41,483 bases of DNA from DTU078 sp002397345 (GTDB taxonomy: Bacteria > Bacillota > Clostridia > Oscillospirales > CAG-272). The notes beneath the pieces are model-generated. The model saw only the letters and a program-made list of their open reading frames with translations, did not search any database and was not told where the DNA came from. Below are positions 31,044 through 39,983 of the stretch, in pieces (the first letter of the stretch is position 1; the number at the start of each line of letters is the position of its first letter). A program made the translations under genes and the position numbers. The stretch spans positions 1 through 41,483 of the forward strand of contig CALLYE010000144.1 in assembly GCA_937875545.1 (NCBI GenBank), in the 5' to 3' direction.

Positions 31044-33566
31044 ATGAAAAAGCTGCTTGTTGTCGATGGCAACAGTATTTTGAACCGCGCGTTTTTTGCC
31101 ATACGCCCGCTGACGAACTCCGCGGGTCTGTTTACGCACGCCTGTTATGGCTTCTCAACGATATTATCGCGACATCTCGAAACCGTCGCGCCCGACTACG
31201 CCGTTGTCGCGTTTGATATGCCCGCGCCGACATTCCGGCACGGTTTATACGACGGCTATAAAGCGACGCGGACGGGTATGAAAGACGAGCTTGCCATGCA
31301 GCTCCCATACGCGAAAAAAATCGCCGCGGGCATGGGCTTCACGCTCTGCGGGCTGGAGGGCTGGGAGGCGGATGACATACTCGGCACACTCGCGGACGAG
31401 TCGGAGCGTGACCCGGAGCTGAAGACATATCTTTTGACCGGCGACAGAGACTCCCTTCAGCTCATTCGGGATAATGTAAACGTACTCCTTGCCAAAACGG
31501 GCGATACGCTGACATATGACCGCGAAAAATTCATCGCCGATTACGGCATCCCGCCGGAAAACTATGTGGAGGAAAAGGCTCTGATGGGCGATACCTCCGA
31601 TAATATCCCCGGCGTGCGGGGTATAGGTGAAAAAACGGCGCAAAAGCTGATCGCCGCGTATGGCACACTCGAAAATCTCTATGCGAAGCTGCCCGCGCCG
31701 GAGGTCAGCGCGTCGGTCAACGCCAAGCTTGCCGCCGGGCGGGAATCGGCGTTCCTGTCGCGCACGCTGGCGGCAATATCGCGGAAAGCGCCGCTGCCGT
31801 TTACGCTGGGCGAAGCCGCATATCGCGGTTTTGATAATCCGGCGCTGCTCGGACTATTCACCGAGCTGGAATTTACAAGCCTGATCGATAAAATGAAACT
31901 GCGGGAAGCGCCTGCGGGAGAAGCCTCTCGTTTGGCGGCTGACACTGCCGCTCCCGAACCTGCCGCGCTCGATGGATCAGCTTTTGCTGCTCTGCCCGCC
32001 GATAAAATCTGGACTGTCGCGCCGGAAAATGGCGTTATAACCGCCGTTTCGGGCGACGAAGCCTTTACATGCCCCACGGCGCAGTCGGCTGAATTTTTCA
32101 AAACACACAGAATCAGCGCTCATGATACAAAAGCGCTGCGGCATATACTGGAGGGAGAGGGTATAAACGAACTTAACCCTGTGTTCGACACATTGTTGGC
32201 GGCATATGTGGCTGACTCCGCGTCGGGCGGGTATGAGCCGGTAAAGCTGGCGGACAGATACCTCAAAGACGCGCGGGGCGATATGCCGTATGCGATGCTC
32301 ATTGACCGCCTGCAGGATCCTTTAAACGAAGCGCTGATAAAAAGCGAACAGGATAAGCTGTTTTACGAACTGGAGCTGCCGCTCGCCGAGGTTTTATACC
32401 GTATGGAGCGCAGCGGGTTTAAAATCGATCGTTCGGGAGTCTCCGATTTTTCCGACCGGCTGGCACAATTAGCGGATAAATACGCTGCAGCCGTATACAC
32501 GGCGGCAGGGTATGAATTTAATTTAAACTCACCAAAGCAGCTCGGGGAAGTGCTGTTCGAGCGGCTGGGGCTGCCGTCGGGCAGAAAAACCAAAACCGGC
32601 TGGTCGACCGACGCCGAAACGCTTGAGAAGCTGCGCCCCTTTTCCGAGGCGGTGGATAATCTGCTCGAATACAGGCAGGTGGCTAAGCTGCGCTCGACCT
32701 ACGCGGAGGGCCTTTTGCGTGTGGCGGATGAGCGGGGCAGAGTGCATACCAGTTTTAATCAAACCGTAGCCGCGACAGGGCGGCTGTCGTCAACAGAACC
32801 GAATTTGCAGAACATACCCATCCGCAGCGAACTGGGACGCGAGCTGCGCAAGTATTTCATCCCCGAGAGTGACGATTATATCCTCATAGGCGCGGATTAT
32901 TCACAGATCGAGCTGCGGCTGCTCGCCGACATCTCGGGCGACGACAACATGATTGCGGCGTTTAAACGGGGCGATGATATACACACAATAACAGCTTCGC
33001 AGGTGTTCGGCGTTACGCCCGACGCGGTCACGCCGGAACTGCGCAAACGCGCGAAAGCCGTGAATTTCGGCATTGTCTACGGTATCGGCGACTATTCGCT
33101 GTCGCAGGATTTGCACATCACGCGCCGCGAAGCTGCCGATTATATCGAGGGTTATTTCCGCACCTATCCGGGCGTGCGCGAATATATGCGCCGCACGGTG
33201 GCGTCCGCGCGCGAGCACGGTTATGTGGCAACGCGTCAGGGCAGGCGCAGATATATTCCCGAATTGACCTCGTCCAAAAAGCAGCTCGCCGCCTTTGGCG
33301 AACGCGTCGCGATGAACAGCCCCATCCAAGGGGAAGCGGCGGACATCATCAAGCGCGCGATGATCGATGCCGACCGCGCGCTGCGCGAGGCGGGGCTTGC
33401 CGCGCGGCTGATATTGCAGGTGCACGACGAGCTGCTGGTTGAAGCGCACAAAAACGACGCCGGGCAGGCAGCGCGGATCTTGCGCGATAAAATGGAGGGC
33501 GCCGCGTCGCTTGCCGTACCGCTCATTGCCGAAACCGCGTCGGGCAGGACATGGTTTGAGGTGTAA
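31044..33566 (+). CDS. polA: DNA polymerase I
   Basis: 840 aa, cytoplasmic replication and repair polymerase. Residues 1-290 form the 5'-3' exonuclease (KKLLVVDGNSILNRAFFA, GWEADDILGTLA, LLTGDRDSLQLI, GDTSDNIPGVRGIGEKTAQKLI). The middle, about 300-440, has the place of the proofreading exonuclease but no DxE or final DxxxD ligands (for example KIWTVAPENGVITAV), so proofreading is probably lost, as in many Firmicutes. The polymerase follows: TGRLSSTEPNLQNIPIRS, DYSQIELRLLADIS (motif A), RAKAVNFGIVYG (motif B) and VHDELLVE (motif C), all intact. The start at 31044 begins MKKLLVVDG; a weak AAAGG is 15 bases upstream. A GGGCGCGCCC palindrome follows the stop at 33574-33583. Confidence 0.97.
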   Translation: MKKLLVVDGNSILNRAFFAIRPLTNSAGLFTHACYGFSTILSRHLETVAPDYAVVAFDMPAPTFRHGLYDGYKATRTGMKDELAMQLPYAKKIAAGMGFTLCGLEGWEADDILGTLADESERDPELKTYLLTGDRDSLQLIRDNVNVLLAKTGDTLTYDREKFIADYGIPPENYVEEKALMGDTSDNIPGVRGIGEKTAQKLIAAYGTLENLYAKLPAPEVSASVNAKLAAGRESAFLSRTLAAISRKAPLPFTLGEAAYRGFDNPALLGLFTELEFTSLIDKMKLREAPAGEASRLAADTAAPEPAALDGSAFAALPADKIWTVAPENGVITAVSGDEAFTCPTAQSAEFFKTHRISAHDTKALRHILEGEGINELNPVFDTLLAAYVADSASGGYEPVKLADRYLKDARGDMPYAMLIDRLQDPLNEALIKSEQDKLFYELELPLAEVLYRMERSGFKIDRSGVSDFSDRLAQLADKYAAAVYTAAGYEFNLNSPKQLGEVLFERLGLPSGRKTKTGWSTDAETLEKLRPFSEAVDNLLEYRQVAKLRSTYAEGLLRVADERGRVHTSFNQTVAATGRLSSTEPNLQNIPIRSELGRELRKYFIPESDDYILIGADYSQIELRLLADISGDDNMIAAFKRGDDIHTITASQVFGVTPDAVTPELRKRAKAVNFGIVYGIGDYSLSQDLHITRREAADYIEGYFRTYPGVREYMRRTVASAREHGYVATRQGRRRYIPELTSSKKQLAAFGERVAMNSPIQGEAADIIKRAMIDADRALREAGLAARLILQVHDELLVEAHKNDAGQAARILRDKMEGAASLAVPLIAETASGRTWFEV

Positions 33567-33633
33567 AAAAGGGGGGCGCGCCCGTACAATAACGCAATGC
33601 CGCGGGACGCCGCCGACTGCGGTTATTCGCCTA

Positions 33634-33662
33634 TTGACAATACAGTCGCCGGAGGGTAAAAT
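33634..33662 (+). promoter_or_regulatory. Promoter-like sequence directly before the DUF1934 gene
   Basis: TTGACA, 17-base spacer, TAAAAT. The -10 element ends 6 bases before the ATG at 33669, so a transcript would begin at or next to the start codon. The spacer also contains GGAGGG, which could be a ribosome site for read-through transcripts from polA. Confidence 0.6.
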
Positions 33663-33668
33663 ATATAC

Positions 33669-34235
33669 ATGAAACAAAAAAAACATAACCAAACGCCGGT
33701 ACGTACCGGCGCGCCGGTGAGGGTTCACATCCGCTCGCAGATCCGCGATCTGACGCCCGACGATGACGCGCCCACACCGTTTGGGGGACTGCGTCAATTC
33801 GATTTCGACCACGATTTCGAGCCTGAAACAATCGAATATAAAACTGACGGATTGCTGTCCGACGACGGCGATACCGTTACGATCTCCTATGACGAGAGCG
33901 AGGAGCTGGGGTTTGAAAAATCGAGCACCACACTGTCGTTTTCGAAGGGAACGCCGGGCGCGGTGATAATGGTGCGCAGCGGCGACGGCTCGACAGTCTG
34001 CCGGTTCAGTGAAACCGAGCGCCGCCAACACTGTGTATACAACACCGGATTTTTACCTATCGAGCTGATTATAAATACTTTTGCGGTGGAGAACAGCTTC
34101 GCGGGCGGCGCGGGTCATATCGCGCTCGATTACAGCATCGAGCTGCGCGGGCTGACTACCGAGCGAAATAAGTTATCGGTCGATTACAAACCGCTCGATA
34201 ACCGCCCGACTGAAATCGAGCGGAGCAGCCTGTGA
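33669..34235 (+). CDS. DUF1934 (YwiB-like) beta-barrel protein
   Basis: 188-aa protein with the DUF1934 pattern, a predicted lipocalin-like barrel: VRVHIRSQIRDL, DTVTISYDESEELGFEKSSTTLSF, VIMVRSGDGSTVCRFSETERRQHCVYNTGFLPIELIINTFAVENSF (key parts YDESeelG, tT, YxTgfGxlpi) and GHIALDYSIELRGLTTERNKLSVDYK. Function unknown; in other Firmicutes the gene is often near argS or rpoE. A run of Asp and Phe (QFDFDHDFE) replaces part of the first strands. It overlaps holA by 4 bases (GTGA). The ATG has GGAGGG 12 bases upstream. Confidence 0.8.
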   Translation: MKQKKHNQTPVRTGAPVRVHIRSQIRDLTPDDDAPTPFGGLRQFDFDHDFEPETIEYKTDGLLSDDGDTVTISYDESEELGFEKSSTTLSFSKGTPGAVIMVRSGDGSTVCRFSETERRQHCVYNTGFLPIELIINTFAVENSFAGGAGHIALDYSIELRGLTTERNKLSVDYKPLDNRPTEIERSSL

Positions 34236-35311
34236 CAGCCCGATCCGCTAAACCGGCGTCGGGTAGCCGCACACCGCCGCGTATCCTCACGCCGCAGGAA
34301 TTTGATCGGGCGATTAAAACAAACGCCGCGGGCGCGTATTTCTTTTATGGCGACGAGGATTACCTCGCGCGCGCATACGCGGCAAAACTGCGTGAGCGTG
34401 TGCTGGACGGCGCGGACGCTGCCGCCGACGCGTTCAACTACGTGGTTTTGGACAGTGACACATATTCGCCGCAAACGCTTTCAGACGAGATACAGACGCT
34501 GCCGGTGCTGACTGATCGCAGGCTGATCGAGGTGCGGGGCGTCGATTTTCTGAAAGCGGACGCGGTGGACGGATTGTGCGCCGCGCTTGAGATATTGCCG
34601 GATTATGAGTTTTCGGTCGTGCTTATCACGGCGACCTCCGGCCGGTTTGACGGCGGCGAAACAAAAAGACCAACGGAAGCGCTGTATAAATTGGATAAAG
34701 TCGCCGCGCTGATACACTTCGCGCCCGAGACCCCCGCGCGGCTCGCGCAGTGGGCTGCGCGCCACTTCGCGTCAGATGGCGTTACCGCCACGCCCGAGGT
34801 GTGCGCCGAGCTTGTCGCGTTTGTCGGACGCGATATGAACACGCTTGCGGGCGAAACCTGCAAGCTGGCGGCATATGTGCTGTCGCACGGACGCGTCACA
34901 GTCAGCAGCGACGATATTCGCACCGTTTGCAGGGCGACTGTCGAGCTTGATTCGTTCGCGCTCGCTAACGCGGTATTGTCCGGCGACGCCGACGGCGCGA
35001 TGCAGGCGCTCAACAACGCGCTCTCCCGGCGTGAAAGACCGGAGGTGCTGCTGGCGTCAATCAGCCGCGTATTCTGCGATCTATACACGGTCAGGCTGTG
35101 CGCCGACGCCGGCATGACGAAGCGGGACATAGCGGCAATGCTTAAAATGCATGAATATAAGACGGGGCTTTACATGTCCGCCTGCCGCAGCCATACGAGC
35201 CGGTCGCTCGCCGCCGCGGTCGAGAGCTGCCGGACTGCTGATTTGAAATTAAAAGGGACGCCGATTGACGGGGAGATAATTTTATCGCGGCTTGCGTTAT
35301 CGAAAATTTAA
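34232..35311 (+). CDS. holA: DNA polymerase III delta subunit
   Basis: 359-aa clamp-loader subunit that opens the beta clamp. AYFFYGDEDYLARAYAAKLRERVL near residue 30-55 is the family start (FxGeexfl), followed by LPVLTDRRLIEVRG, DVAVYLA-like GRDMNTLAGETCKLAAYV and the C-terminal RPEVLLASISRVFCDLYTVRL. The Walker A is degenerate, normal for delta. The start is GTG at 34232, overlapping the DUF1934 stop, with CGGAG 7 bases before. The first 15 residues are rich in Ser, Arg and Pro and may be a disordered extension. Same strand and run as polA. Confidence 0.92.
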   Translation: MTARSAKPASGSRTPPRILTPQEFDRAIKTNAAGAYFFYGDEDYLARAYAAKLRERVLDGADAAADAFNYVVLDSDTYSPQTLSDEIQTLPVLTDRRLIEVRGVDFLKADAVDGLCAALEILPDYEFSVVLITATSGRFDGGETKRPTEALYKLDKVAALIHFAPETPARLAQWAARHFASDGVTATPEVCAELVAFVGRDMNTLAGETCKLAAYVLSHGRVTVSSDDIRTVCRATVELDSFALANAVLSGDADGAMQALNNALSRRERPEVLLASISRVFCDLYTVRLCADAGMTKRDIAAMLKMHEYKTGLYMSACRSHTSRSLAAAVESCRTADLKLKGTPIDGEIILSRLALSKI

Positions 35312-35331
35312 CTTGATAAGGGGTGAAATAC

Positions 35332-35826
35332 ATGGCGGAAAAAAAGGTCTACGACATAAAAAGCGGAGTTAAAGACAAGCTGCGCCCGATACTCTTCACC
35401 GGCGTGATGCTCGCGGTTACGGTGCTTGCGGGCGCGGCGAGCTTTATCGCGGGCATGGGCGGGGACGCGACAGCCAAAGACCTGCCCATATTTTTAGGCG
35501 GACTTGCGGTGCTGTGCTGGCTGGGATTGACGCTGCTCGCGATTACAAAACGCGACGCCATGCAGTCTAAAGTAATGGTTATCATATTCGGGGTCAGCTT
35601 TATCGCGTTTATCGGGTTTTTGACGGCAAGCATCCATCAAAACGAATTATCCCAAGTAATGGCTTCTATATTGGCCCTGCCTTATCTCGCGGTTTATCCT
35701 TTGTTCACGGCGCTGGGATTGTCACCCGCCGCGGTCATGACGCTCGTTTACGCCGCGCTGATCGGGTTCAACGCGTGGAATTGGTTCCGTCTCAGCTTTA
35801 AAAAGAAACCGATCCAAAAAACATAA
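35332..35826 (+). CDS. Four-helix membrane protein, unknown function
   Basis: 164-aa protein I do not recognise. After a basic N-terminus (AEKKVYDIKSGVKDKLRP) come four hydrophobic segments, about 18-40 (ILFTGVMLAVTVLAGAASFI), 52-70, 82-100 and 110-150 with a break at Pro, and a basic tail FKKKPIQKT. No conserved motifs or charged residues lie in the membrane parts. The start at 35332 has AAGGGG 8 bases upstream; a GTG three codons earlier lacks this spacing. Its stop overlaps the RNase M5 gene start (TAATG), so the two are coupled. Confidence 0.75.
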   Translation: MAEKKVYDIKSGVKDKLRPILFTGVMLAVTVLAGAASFIAGMGGDATAKDLPIFLGGLAVLCWLGLTLLAITKRDAMQSKVMVIIFGVSFIAFIGFLTASIHQNELSQVMASILALPYLAVYPLFTALGLSPAAVMTLVYAALIGFNAWNWFRLSFKKKPIQKT

Positions 35827-36470
35827 TGGCGGCGGAAAAAGAAAACGGCTCCGCGCTCACCTGTGAAAAATCCTCGGCACGGTTGGTCGTCAGCCGCCCC
35901 GTTATCGTCGAGGGGCGGTATGACAAGATCAAGCTCGACAGCATAATCGACGCGAATATCATCGTCACCGACGGGTTCGGCGTGTTCCGCGAACGCGAGA
36001 AGTGCGCGCTTATCCGGCGCGCGGCGGAACGGCGGGGCGTTATCGTGCTGACCGACAGCGACGGCGCGGGGCTGGTGATACGCAATTACATCAACTCGAT
36101 TTTGCCGCGCGAGCGGATTATACACCTTTATATACCCGAAAAACAGGGCCGGGAACGCCGTAAAAAGACCGATTCAAAATCGGGTCTGCTGGGCGTGGAG
36201 GGTATGGACGCGGATCTTCTGCGCGCGCTGTTCATGCCGTATTCGGAGGGTTATGCTGATACGGGCGATCATCGCCGCGCGGAAATTACCAAACTCGACT
36301 TTTACGAAGACGGGCTGTCAGGCGGCGATGGCAGCGCGGAGCGGCGGAAAGCGCTCGCGCGGTCGTGCGGACTGCCGTCCAACCTATCGTCAAACGCGCT
36401 GCTGACCGCCCTGAACATGCTCTATACCCATGAGGAATATAAAAAAATAATAAATGAACAGACTTTTTAA
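35826..36470 (+). CDS. rnmV: Ribonuclease M5 (Toprim domain)
   Basis: 214 aa. Matures the 5' and 3' ends of 5S rRNA precursor. The Toprim domain starts PVIVEGRYDKIKLDSI with the catalytic Glu, then IVTDGFGVF, VIVLTDSDGAG (the DxD pair) and RERIIHLYIPEKQGRERRK; the C-terminal part contains VEGMDADLLRAL, the DUF4093-type M5 tail. The start overlaps the upstream membrane protein stop, and the gene overlaps gtrA by 17 bases at 36454. The first 20 residues look like an extension without motifs. Confidence 0.9.
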   Translation: MAAEKENGSALTCEKSSARLVVSRPVIVEGRYDKIKLDSIIDANIIVTDGFGVFREREKCALIRRAAERRGVIVLTDSDGAGLVIRNYINSILPRERIIHLYIPEKQGRERRKKTDSKSGLLGVEGMDADLLRALFMPYSEGYADTGDHRRAEITKLDFYEDGLSGGDGSAERRKALARSCGLPSNLSSNALLTALNMLYTHEEYKKIINEQTF

Positions 36471-36876
36471 CACAATACGCAGGCTCTGCACAAAATACCG
36501 CGAGTTGATTATTTACGGCATCTTTGGCGTGCTGACTACCGGGGTCGATTTTGGCGTTTATTGGCTGCTCACGCGGCTTGCCGAAGTTGACACCCTGCCC
36601 GCACAGATTGCGGCGATCACGGCGGCGATAATATTTGCTTTTATTACTAATAAAAAGTGGGTATTCAAAGATAAGCGCGTCGGGCTGCGCGAGATAGCGT
36701 CGCAGTTCGCGTCATTTGCATCGATGCGGGTGCTCTCCGGCGCTTTCCAGACCTTCTGCGTATGGCTGTTCTGCGATATTATGGGGCTGTACGATATGGC
36801 GGTCAAGGCGGTGGTCGCAATCGTCGTTATACTGGCGAATTATGTATTCAGTAAGTTGATTATTTTTAAAAAATAG
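36454..36876 (+). CDS. GtrA family membrane protein
   Basis: 140-aa protein with four predicted membrane helices. RELIIYGIFGVLTTGVDFGVYWLL opens the family, with the F/YxxxGxxxTxxxF pattern, followed by ITAAIIFAFITNKKWVFKDK (the conserved NKxWVFk) and ILANYVFSKLIIFKK at the end. GtrA-like proteins flip lipid-linked sugars (undecaprenyl-phosphate glucose in phage O-antigen systems; teichoic acid decoration in Gram-positives). No glycosyltransferase is beside it. The start lies inside the rnmV gene, in another frame. A long hairpin follows. Confidence 0.9.
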   Translation: MNRLFNTIRRLCTKYRELIIYGIFGVLTTGVDFGVYWLLTRLAEVDTLPAQIAAITAAIIFAFITNKKWVFKDKRVGLREIASQFASFASMRVLSGAFQTFCVWLFCDIMGLYDMAVKAVVAIVVILANYVFSKLIIFKK

Positions 36877-36896
36877 GGCTGGGCTTGCTTCTGTGT

Positions 36897-36942
36897 AATA
36901 CAAACGAATGGCGAGGGTTTATCCTCGCCATTCGTTTGTATT
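36897..36942. terminator. Perfect 20-bp hairpin between gtrA and mnmA, bidirectional terminator
   Basis: AATACAAACGAATGGCGAGG (36897-36916) pairs along its whole length with 36923-36942, loop GTTTAT. It lies 20 bases after gtrA (plus) and 18 after mnmA (minus) and can stop both convergent transcripts. Confidence 0.88.
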
Positions 36943-36960
36943 CAATTTGTCGAGTGAATT

Positions 36961-37995
36961 TTACAAAATATATCCGCCGAACAGCAGACGGTCGCCGTCG
37001 TAGGCGACGGCGCTCTGCCCGGGCGTGACAGCGCGCGCGGGCGTGGTAAATTCGACGTGCGCCGAATTATCACGGAAAGTTATCTCCGCCGGTATCGGCT
37101 CAGCCGCGTAACGCACGCGCACGGCTGCGCTGATGCGATCTGCCGTTTTTTCGGGTGAAAGCATCTGAAAATTCAGTCTGCACAACTCCGCGCGTGTCAT
37201 GTATTCGCCGCCCGGTTCGGCGAGCGTAACGGTGTTGTTTTCATAATCAATCGACGACACATATACAGGCTTGCCGAGCGAGATACCTAACCCCTTGCGC
37301 TGTCCGATCGTGTAAAACGCAATACCGCGATGTCGGCCCAGCACGTTGCCGTCGGCATCGATAAAGTTGCCCTCACGCGGAGCGTAACCGTACTCGCGGG
37401 ACAGCCAGCCCGCGTAATCGCCGTCGGGGATGAAACAGATCTCCTGACTTTCGGCGGATTTCGCGGCGGAGAGCCCGCGCTGTTTTGCAAATTCACGCAG
37501 CTCACGCTTGTCCCTGCCGCCGAGCGGCAGGATGAGCCGCGATAACTGCGCCTGCGTAAGTCCCCACAGAGCGTATGACTGATCTTTTGGGGAATCGGTT
37601 GCGCGCCGGATAAAATATCTGCCCCCCTCGCAACCCACGAAGGCATAATGCCCGGTCGCGATGAAGTCGAACCCGTTTGCGTCGGCGAAAGAGAGCAGGG
37701 AAGCGAATTTTACGGCGGGGTTGCAGAACACGCAGGGGTTTGGCGTCCGACCACGCATGTATTCGTCCGCGAAAGGCCGCATCACCGCGTCGGCGAAAAC
37801 GGAACGCGCGTCGATGACCTGCAGCGCGATCCCCGCTTCCTCGGCGGCGATACGCGCGGCTGAGGTATCGCTGTAATCGTGCATGACGATACACGCGCCC
37901 TCGACGTCATAACCCGATTCCTTGAGTATCAGGGCGGAACAGGCGCTGTCCAGCCCGCCGCTCATACCGAGCAATACGCGGGGCTTGTCAGGCAT
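36961..37995 (-). CDS. mnmA: tRNA-specific 2-thiouridylase
   Basis: Adds sulfur to U34 of the tRNAs for Lys, Glu and Gln. 344 aa from the start chosen. VLLGMSGGLDSACSALIL is the ATP PP-loop (SGGxDS), TPNPCVFCNPAVKF carries the first catalytic Cys and SAESQEICFIPDGDY the second. FYTIGQRKGLGI and the C-terminal barrel region are typical. The start at 37995 (MPDKPRVLLG) overlaps the nifU-like gene by 8 bases, with CGGAA before it; a longer reading to 38028 would lie deeper in that gene. Third gene of the sulfur operon from 39709; tRNA-Gln(CTG) is encoded 2.8 kb away. Confidence 0.95.
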   Translation of the reverse strand: MPDKPRVLLGMSGGLDSACSALILKESGYDVEGACIVMHDYSDTSAARIAAEEAGIALQVIDARSVFADAVMRPFADEYMRGRTPNPCVFCNPAVKFASLLSFADANGFDFIATGHYAFVGCEGGRYFIRRATDSPKDQSYALWGLTQAQLSRLILPLGGRDKRELREFAKQRGLSAAKSAESQEICFIPDGDYAGWLSREYGYAPREGNFIDADGNVLGRHRGIAFYTIGQRKGLGISLGKPVYVSSIDYENNTVTLAEPGGEYMTRAELCRLNFQMLSPEKTADRISAAVRVRYAAEPIPAEITFRDNSAHVEFTTPARAVTPGQSAVAYDGDRLLFGGYIL

Positions 37996-38428
37996 GTTTT
38001 GTTCCGCAGGAGTCGCAGTGACCGTCACAGCCTAAATCAAAATCAATCTCGCGACCGGTTTTGGTGTAATAATCGGCGATGGCTTTTTTAACCGCTTCCT
38101 CGGCGAGCACCGAGCAGTGGATTTTCGCGGGCGGCAGCCCGTCCAGCGCCTCGATAACCGCTTTGTTTGTCAGCGTCAGCGCATCTTTAACGGATTTGCC
38201 GCGTATCAGCTCTGTCGCCATCGAAGAGGTCGCTATCGCCGCGCCGCAGCCGAAGGTTTTAAATTTTACGTCGGTGATAATATCGTCGTCGATTTTTAAG
38301 TATATCTTCATTATATCTCCGCAGACGGCGTTGCCGACTTCGCCGACGGCGTCCGCGTTCTCAAGCTCACCCACATTTCGCGGATTAGCGAAGTGATCCA
38401 TAACTTTTTCACTGTAAAGCATTGCCAT
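37988..38428 (-). CDS. NifU/IscU-type Fe-S cluster scaffold with Cys-rich tail
   Basis: 146-aa scaffold protein on which the NifS-like enzyme builds clusters. MLYSEKVMDHFANPRNVGELENAD is the IscU start; three conserved Cys are in GNAVCGDIMKI, FKTFGCGAAIA and AKIHCSVLAEEA. The C-terminus adds a Cys motif, LGCDGHCDSCGTKHA (CxxxCxxC), not in IscU but seen in short NifU-type proteins of anaerobes. GGAG is 9 bases before the ATG at 38428. It lies between nifS-like and mnmA genes; sulfur may go to both tRNA and clusters. Confidence 0.93.
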   Translation of the reverse strand: MAMLYSEKVMDHFANPRNVGELENADAVGEVGNAVCGDIMKIYLKIDDDIITDVKFKTFGCGAAIATSSMATELIRGKSVKDALTLTNKAVIEALDGLPPAKIHCSVLAEEAVKKAIADYYTKTGREIDFDLGCDGHCDSCGTKHA

Positions 38429-38509
38429 AATTGTAATCTCCTCTATTTTAAATGAATTTATGCGATGGTTATTCCGCAGGCGGTCATAGACCGCCAATAA
38501 TTACGGGTA

Positions 38510-39709
38510 TTATTTAATTTTAAATGTCACCTCGCCGCGTGTGAATTCCTCATACAGCGGGCTCATCTCACGCAGCCGCGCGATTATGGGCGGCACTTTT
38601 TCGAGGATATAATCCACATCTGCGTCGGTGGTTTCGTGCGACAGCGACAGCCGCAGCGAGCCGTGCGCCTTTTCAGCCGGCAGACCGATCGCGAGCAGCA
38701 CGTGGCTCGGCTCAAGCGATGCCGACGAGCAAGCCGAACCGGTTGACGCCGCGATGCCAGCCATGTCGAGCAGCAATACCAGCCCCTCTCCCTCAATAAA
38801 TTCGAACGCGAAGTTGGCGTTGCTCGGCAGACGCGGTTCGAGCGCACCGTTGAGCCGCGAATATGGAACGGCTTTTAAAATGCCTTCGACCAGTCGATTG
38901 CGCAGCGTGCGCACGCGTTCCAATTCGGGTATGCGCGCGATGGCAAGCTCGAGGGCTTTTGCCAGCCCGACGATATACGCGACGTTTTCAGTCCCGCCGC
39001 GCTTGCTGCGCTCCTGACCTCCGCCGTCAACTAAATTTGTCACCCGCGTGCCGTTTTTGATATATAGCGCGCCGATTCCCTTCGGCGCGTTAATTTTATG
39101 TCCCGACAGCGCGAGCATATCAACGCCGAGCTCCGCAACATTTACGGGAATGTGTCCCACGGCTTGCACCGCGTCGGTGAAGAACGGTATCTTGCGTTCA
39201 TGCGCGATGGCGGCAAGCTCTTTTACCGGCTCAATGACGCCGATCTCGTTGTTGGCAAGCATAACAGTTGCCAAAATCGTGTCGGAACGCAGGCTTGCGC
39301 GGAACTCGTCCGGATCGACCAGCCCGTCGCCGTTCACACCGAGGTAAGTGACCTCGAAACCTTCTTTTTCGAGCGATTTCATGGTATGCAGCACCGCGTG
39401 ATGTTCGATTTTCGAGGTGACGATGTGACGTCCCTTTGTCATACCTGCGTGTGCGGCTCCCTTAATCGCCCAGTTGTCAGCCTCAGAGCCTGAGGCGGTG
39501 AAATATATCTCATTAGGTTTTGCGCCGAGCAGCTCCGCGATTTTTGCGCGCGCTTCTTCGACGGCTTTCGCCGATTTGCGCGCGATGGAATACAAACTCG
39601 ACGGGTTGCCGTAATTTTCCGAAAGGTAGGGCAGCATTACCTCAAGCACCTCGGGTATAACGCGCGTTGTCGCCGCGTTATCGGCGTAAATAAATTTCTT
39701 TTCTTCCAT
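38510..39709 (-). CDS. nifS: Cysteine desulfurase (NifS/IscS family)
   Basis: 399-aa PLP enzyme that removes sulfur from cysteine. IYADNAATTRVIPEV at the N-terminus, TASGSEADNWAIKG for PLP phosphate, ALSGHKINAPKGIGALYI with the Schiff-base Lys, and STGSACSSASLEPSHVL with the catalytic Cys on the mobile loop. The loop pattern is that of group I, NifS-like, with the scaffold gene next. The start at 39709 has GGAG 10 bases before; a GTG four codons upstream is less likely. Promoter at 39782-39810. No IscR-type regulator is adjacent. Confidence 0.95.
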   Translation of the reverse strand: MEEKKFIYADNAATTRVIPEVLEVMLPYLSENYGNPSSLYSIARKSAKAVEEARAKIAELLGAKPNEIYFTASGSEADNWAIKGAAHAGMTKGRHIVTSKIEHHAVLHTMKSLEKEGFEVTYLGVNGDGLVDPDEFRASLRSDTILATVMLANNEIGVIEPVKELAAIAHERKIPFFTDAVQAVGHIPVNVAELGVDMLALSGHKINAPKGIGALYIKNGTRVTNLVDGGGQERSKRGGTENVAYIVGLAKALELAIARIPELERVRTLRNRLVEGILKAVPYSRLNGALEPRLPSNANFAFEFIEGEGLVLLLDMAGIAASTGSACSSASLEPSHVLLAIGLPAEKAHGSLRLSLSHETTDADVDYILEKVPPIIARLREMSPLYEEFTRGEVTFKIK

Positions 39710-39781
39710 AAATATATACACTCCGATGTTTTAAATAATCCGGAAACGTTTCTCCCAATATATAATTCCAAGTACGGCTAT

Positions 39782-39810
39782 ATTGTATACCATTTTGGTG
39801 TAGATTTCAA
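39782..39810 (-). promoter_or_regulatory. Sigma-A promoter of the sulfur-transfer operon
   Basis: Minus strand TTGAAA, 17-base spacer, TACAAT. Predicted leader of about 65 nt before the nifS-like gene. Nothing else is seen in the 39722-39983 spacer. Confidence 0.7.
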
Positions 39811-39983
39811 TTATACTTTTTGCGGTTAAATGTAAACTTATTGTGTACATTATTTCGTCTGTTATGCGTGGGTTTCGCTTTGCCGAGCCGCGGTGCGTTA
39901 TTTTATACAGGGTTGCAAAATATCTTTATTTATGGTATTATTGGTTTGCAAAAAATGTTTGATACGGGAGAATTATAACGGAA

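Noticed and set aside
32901..34031. Long open frame (376 codons) antisense to the end of polA and the DUF1934 gene
   Set aside because: It runs opposite to intact polymerase motifs, has no ribosome site, and its translation is rich in Arg, His and Pro with no recognisable domain; it reflects the codon bias of the GC-rich sense genes.
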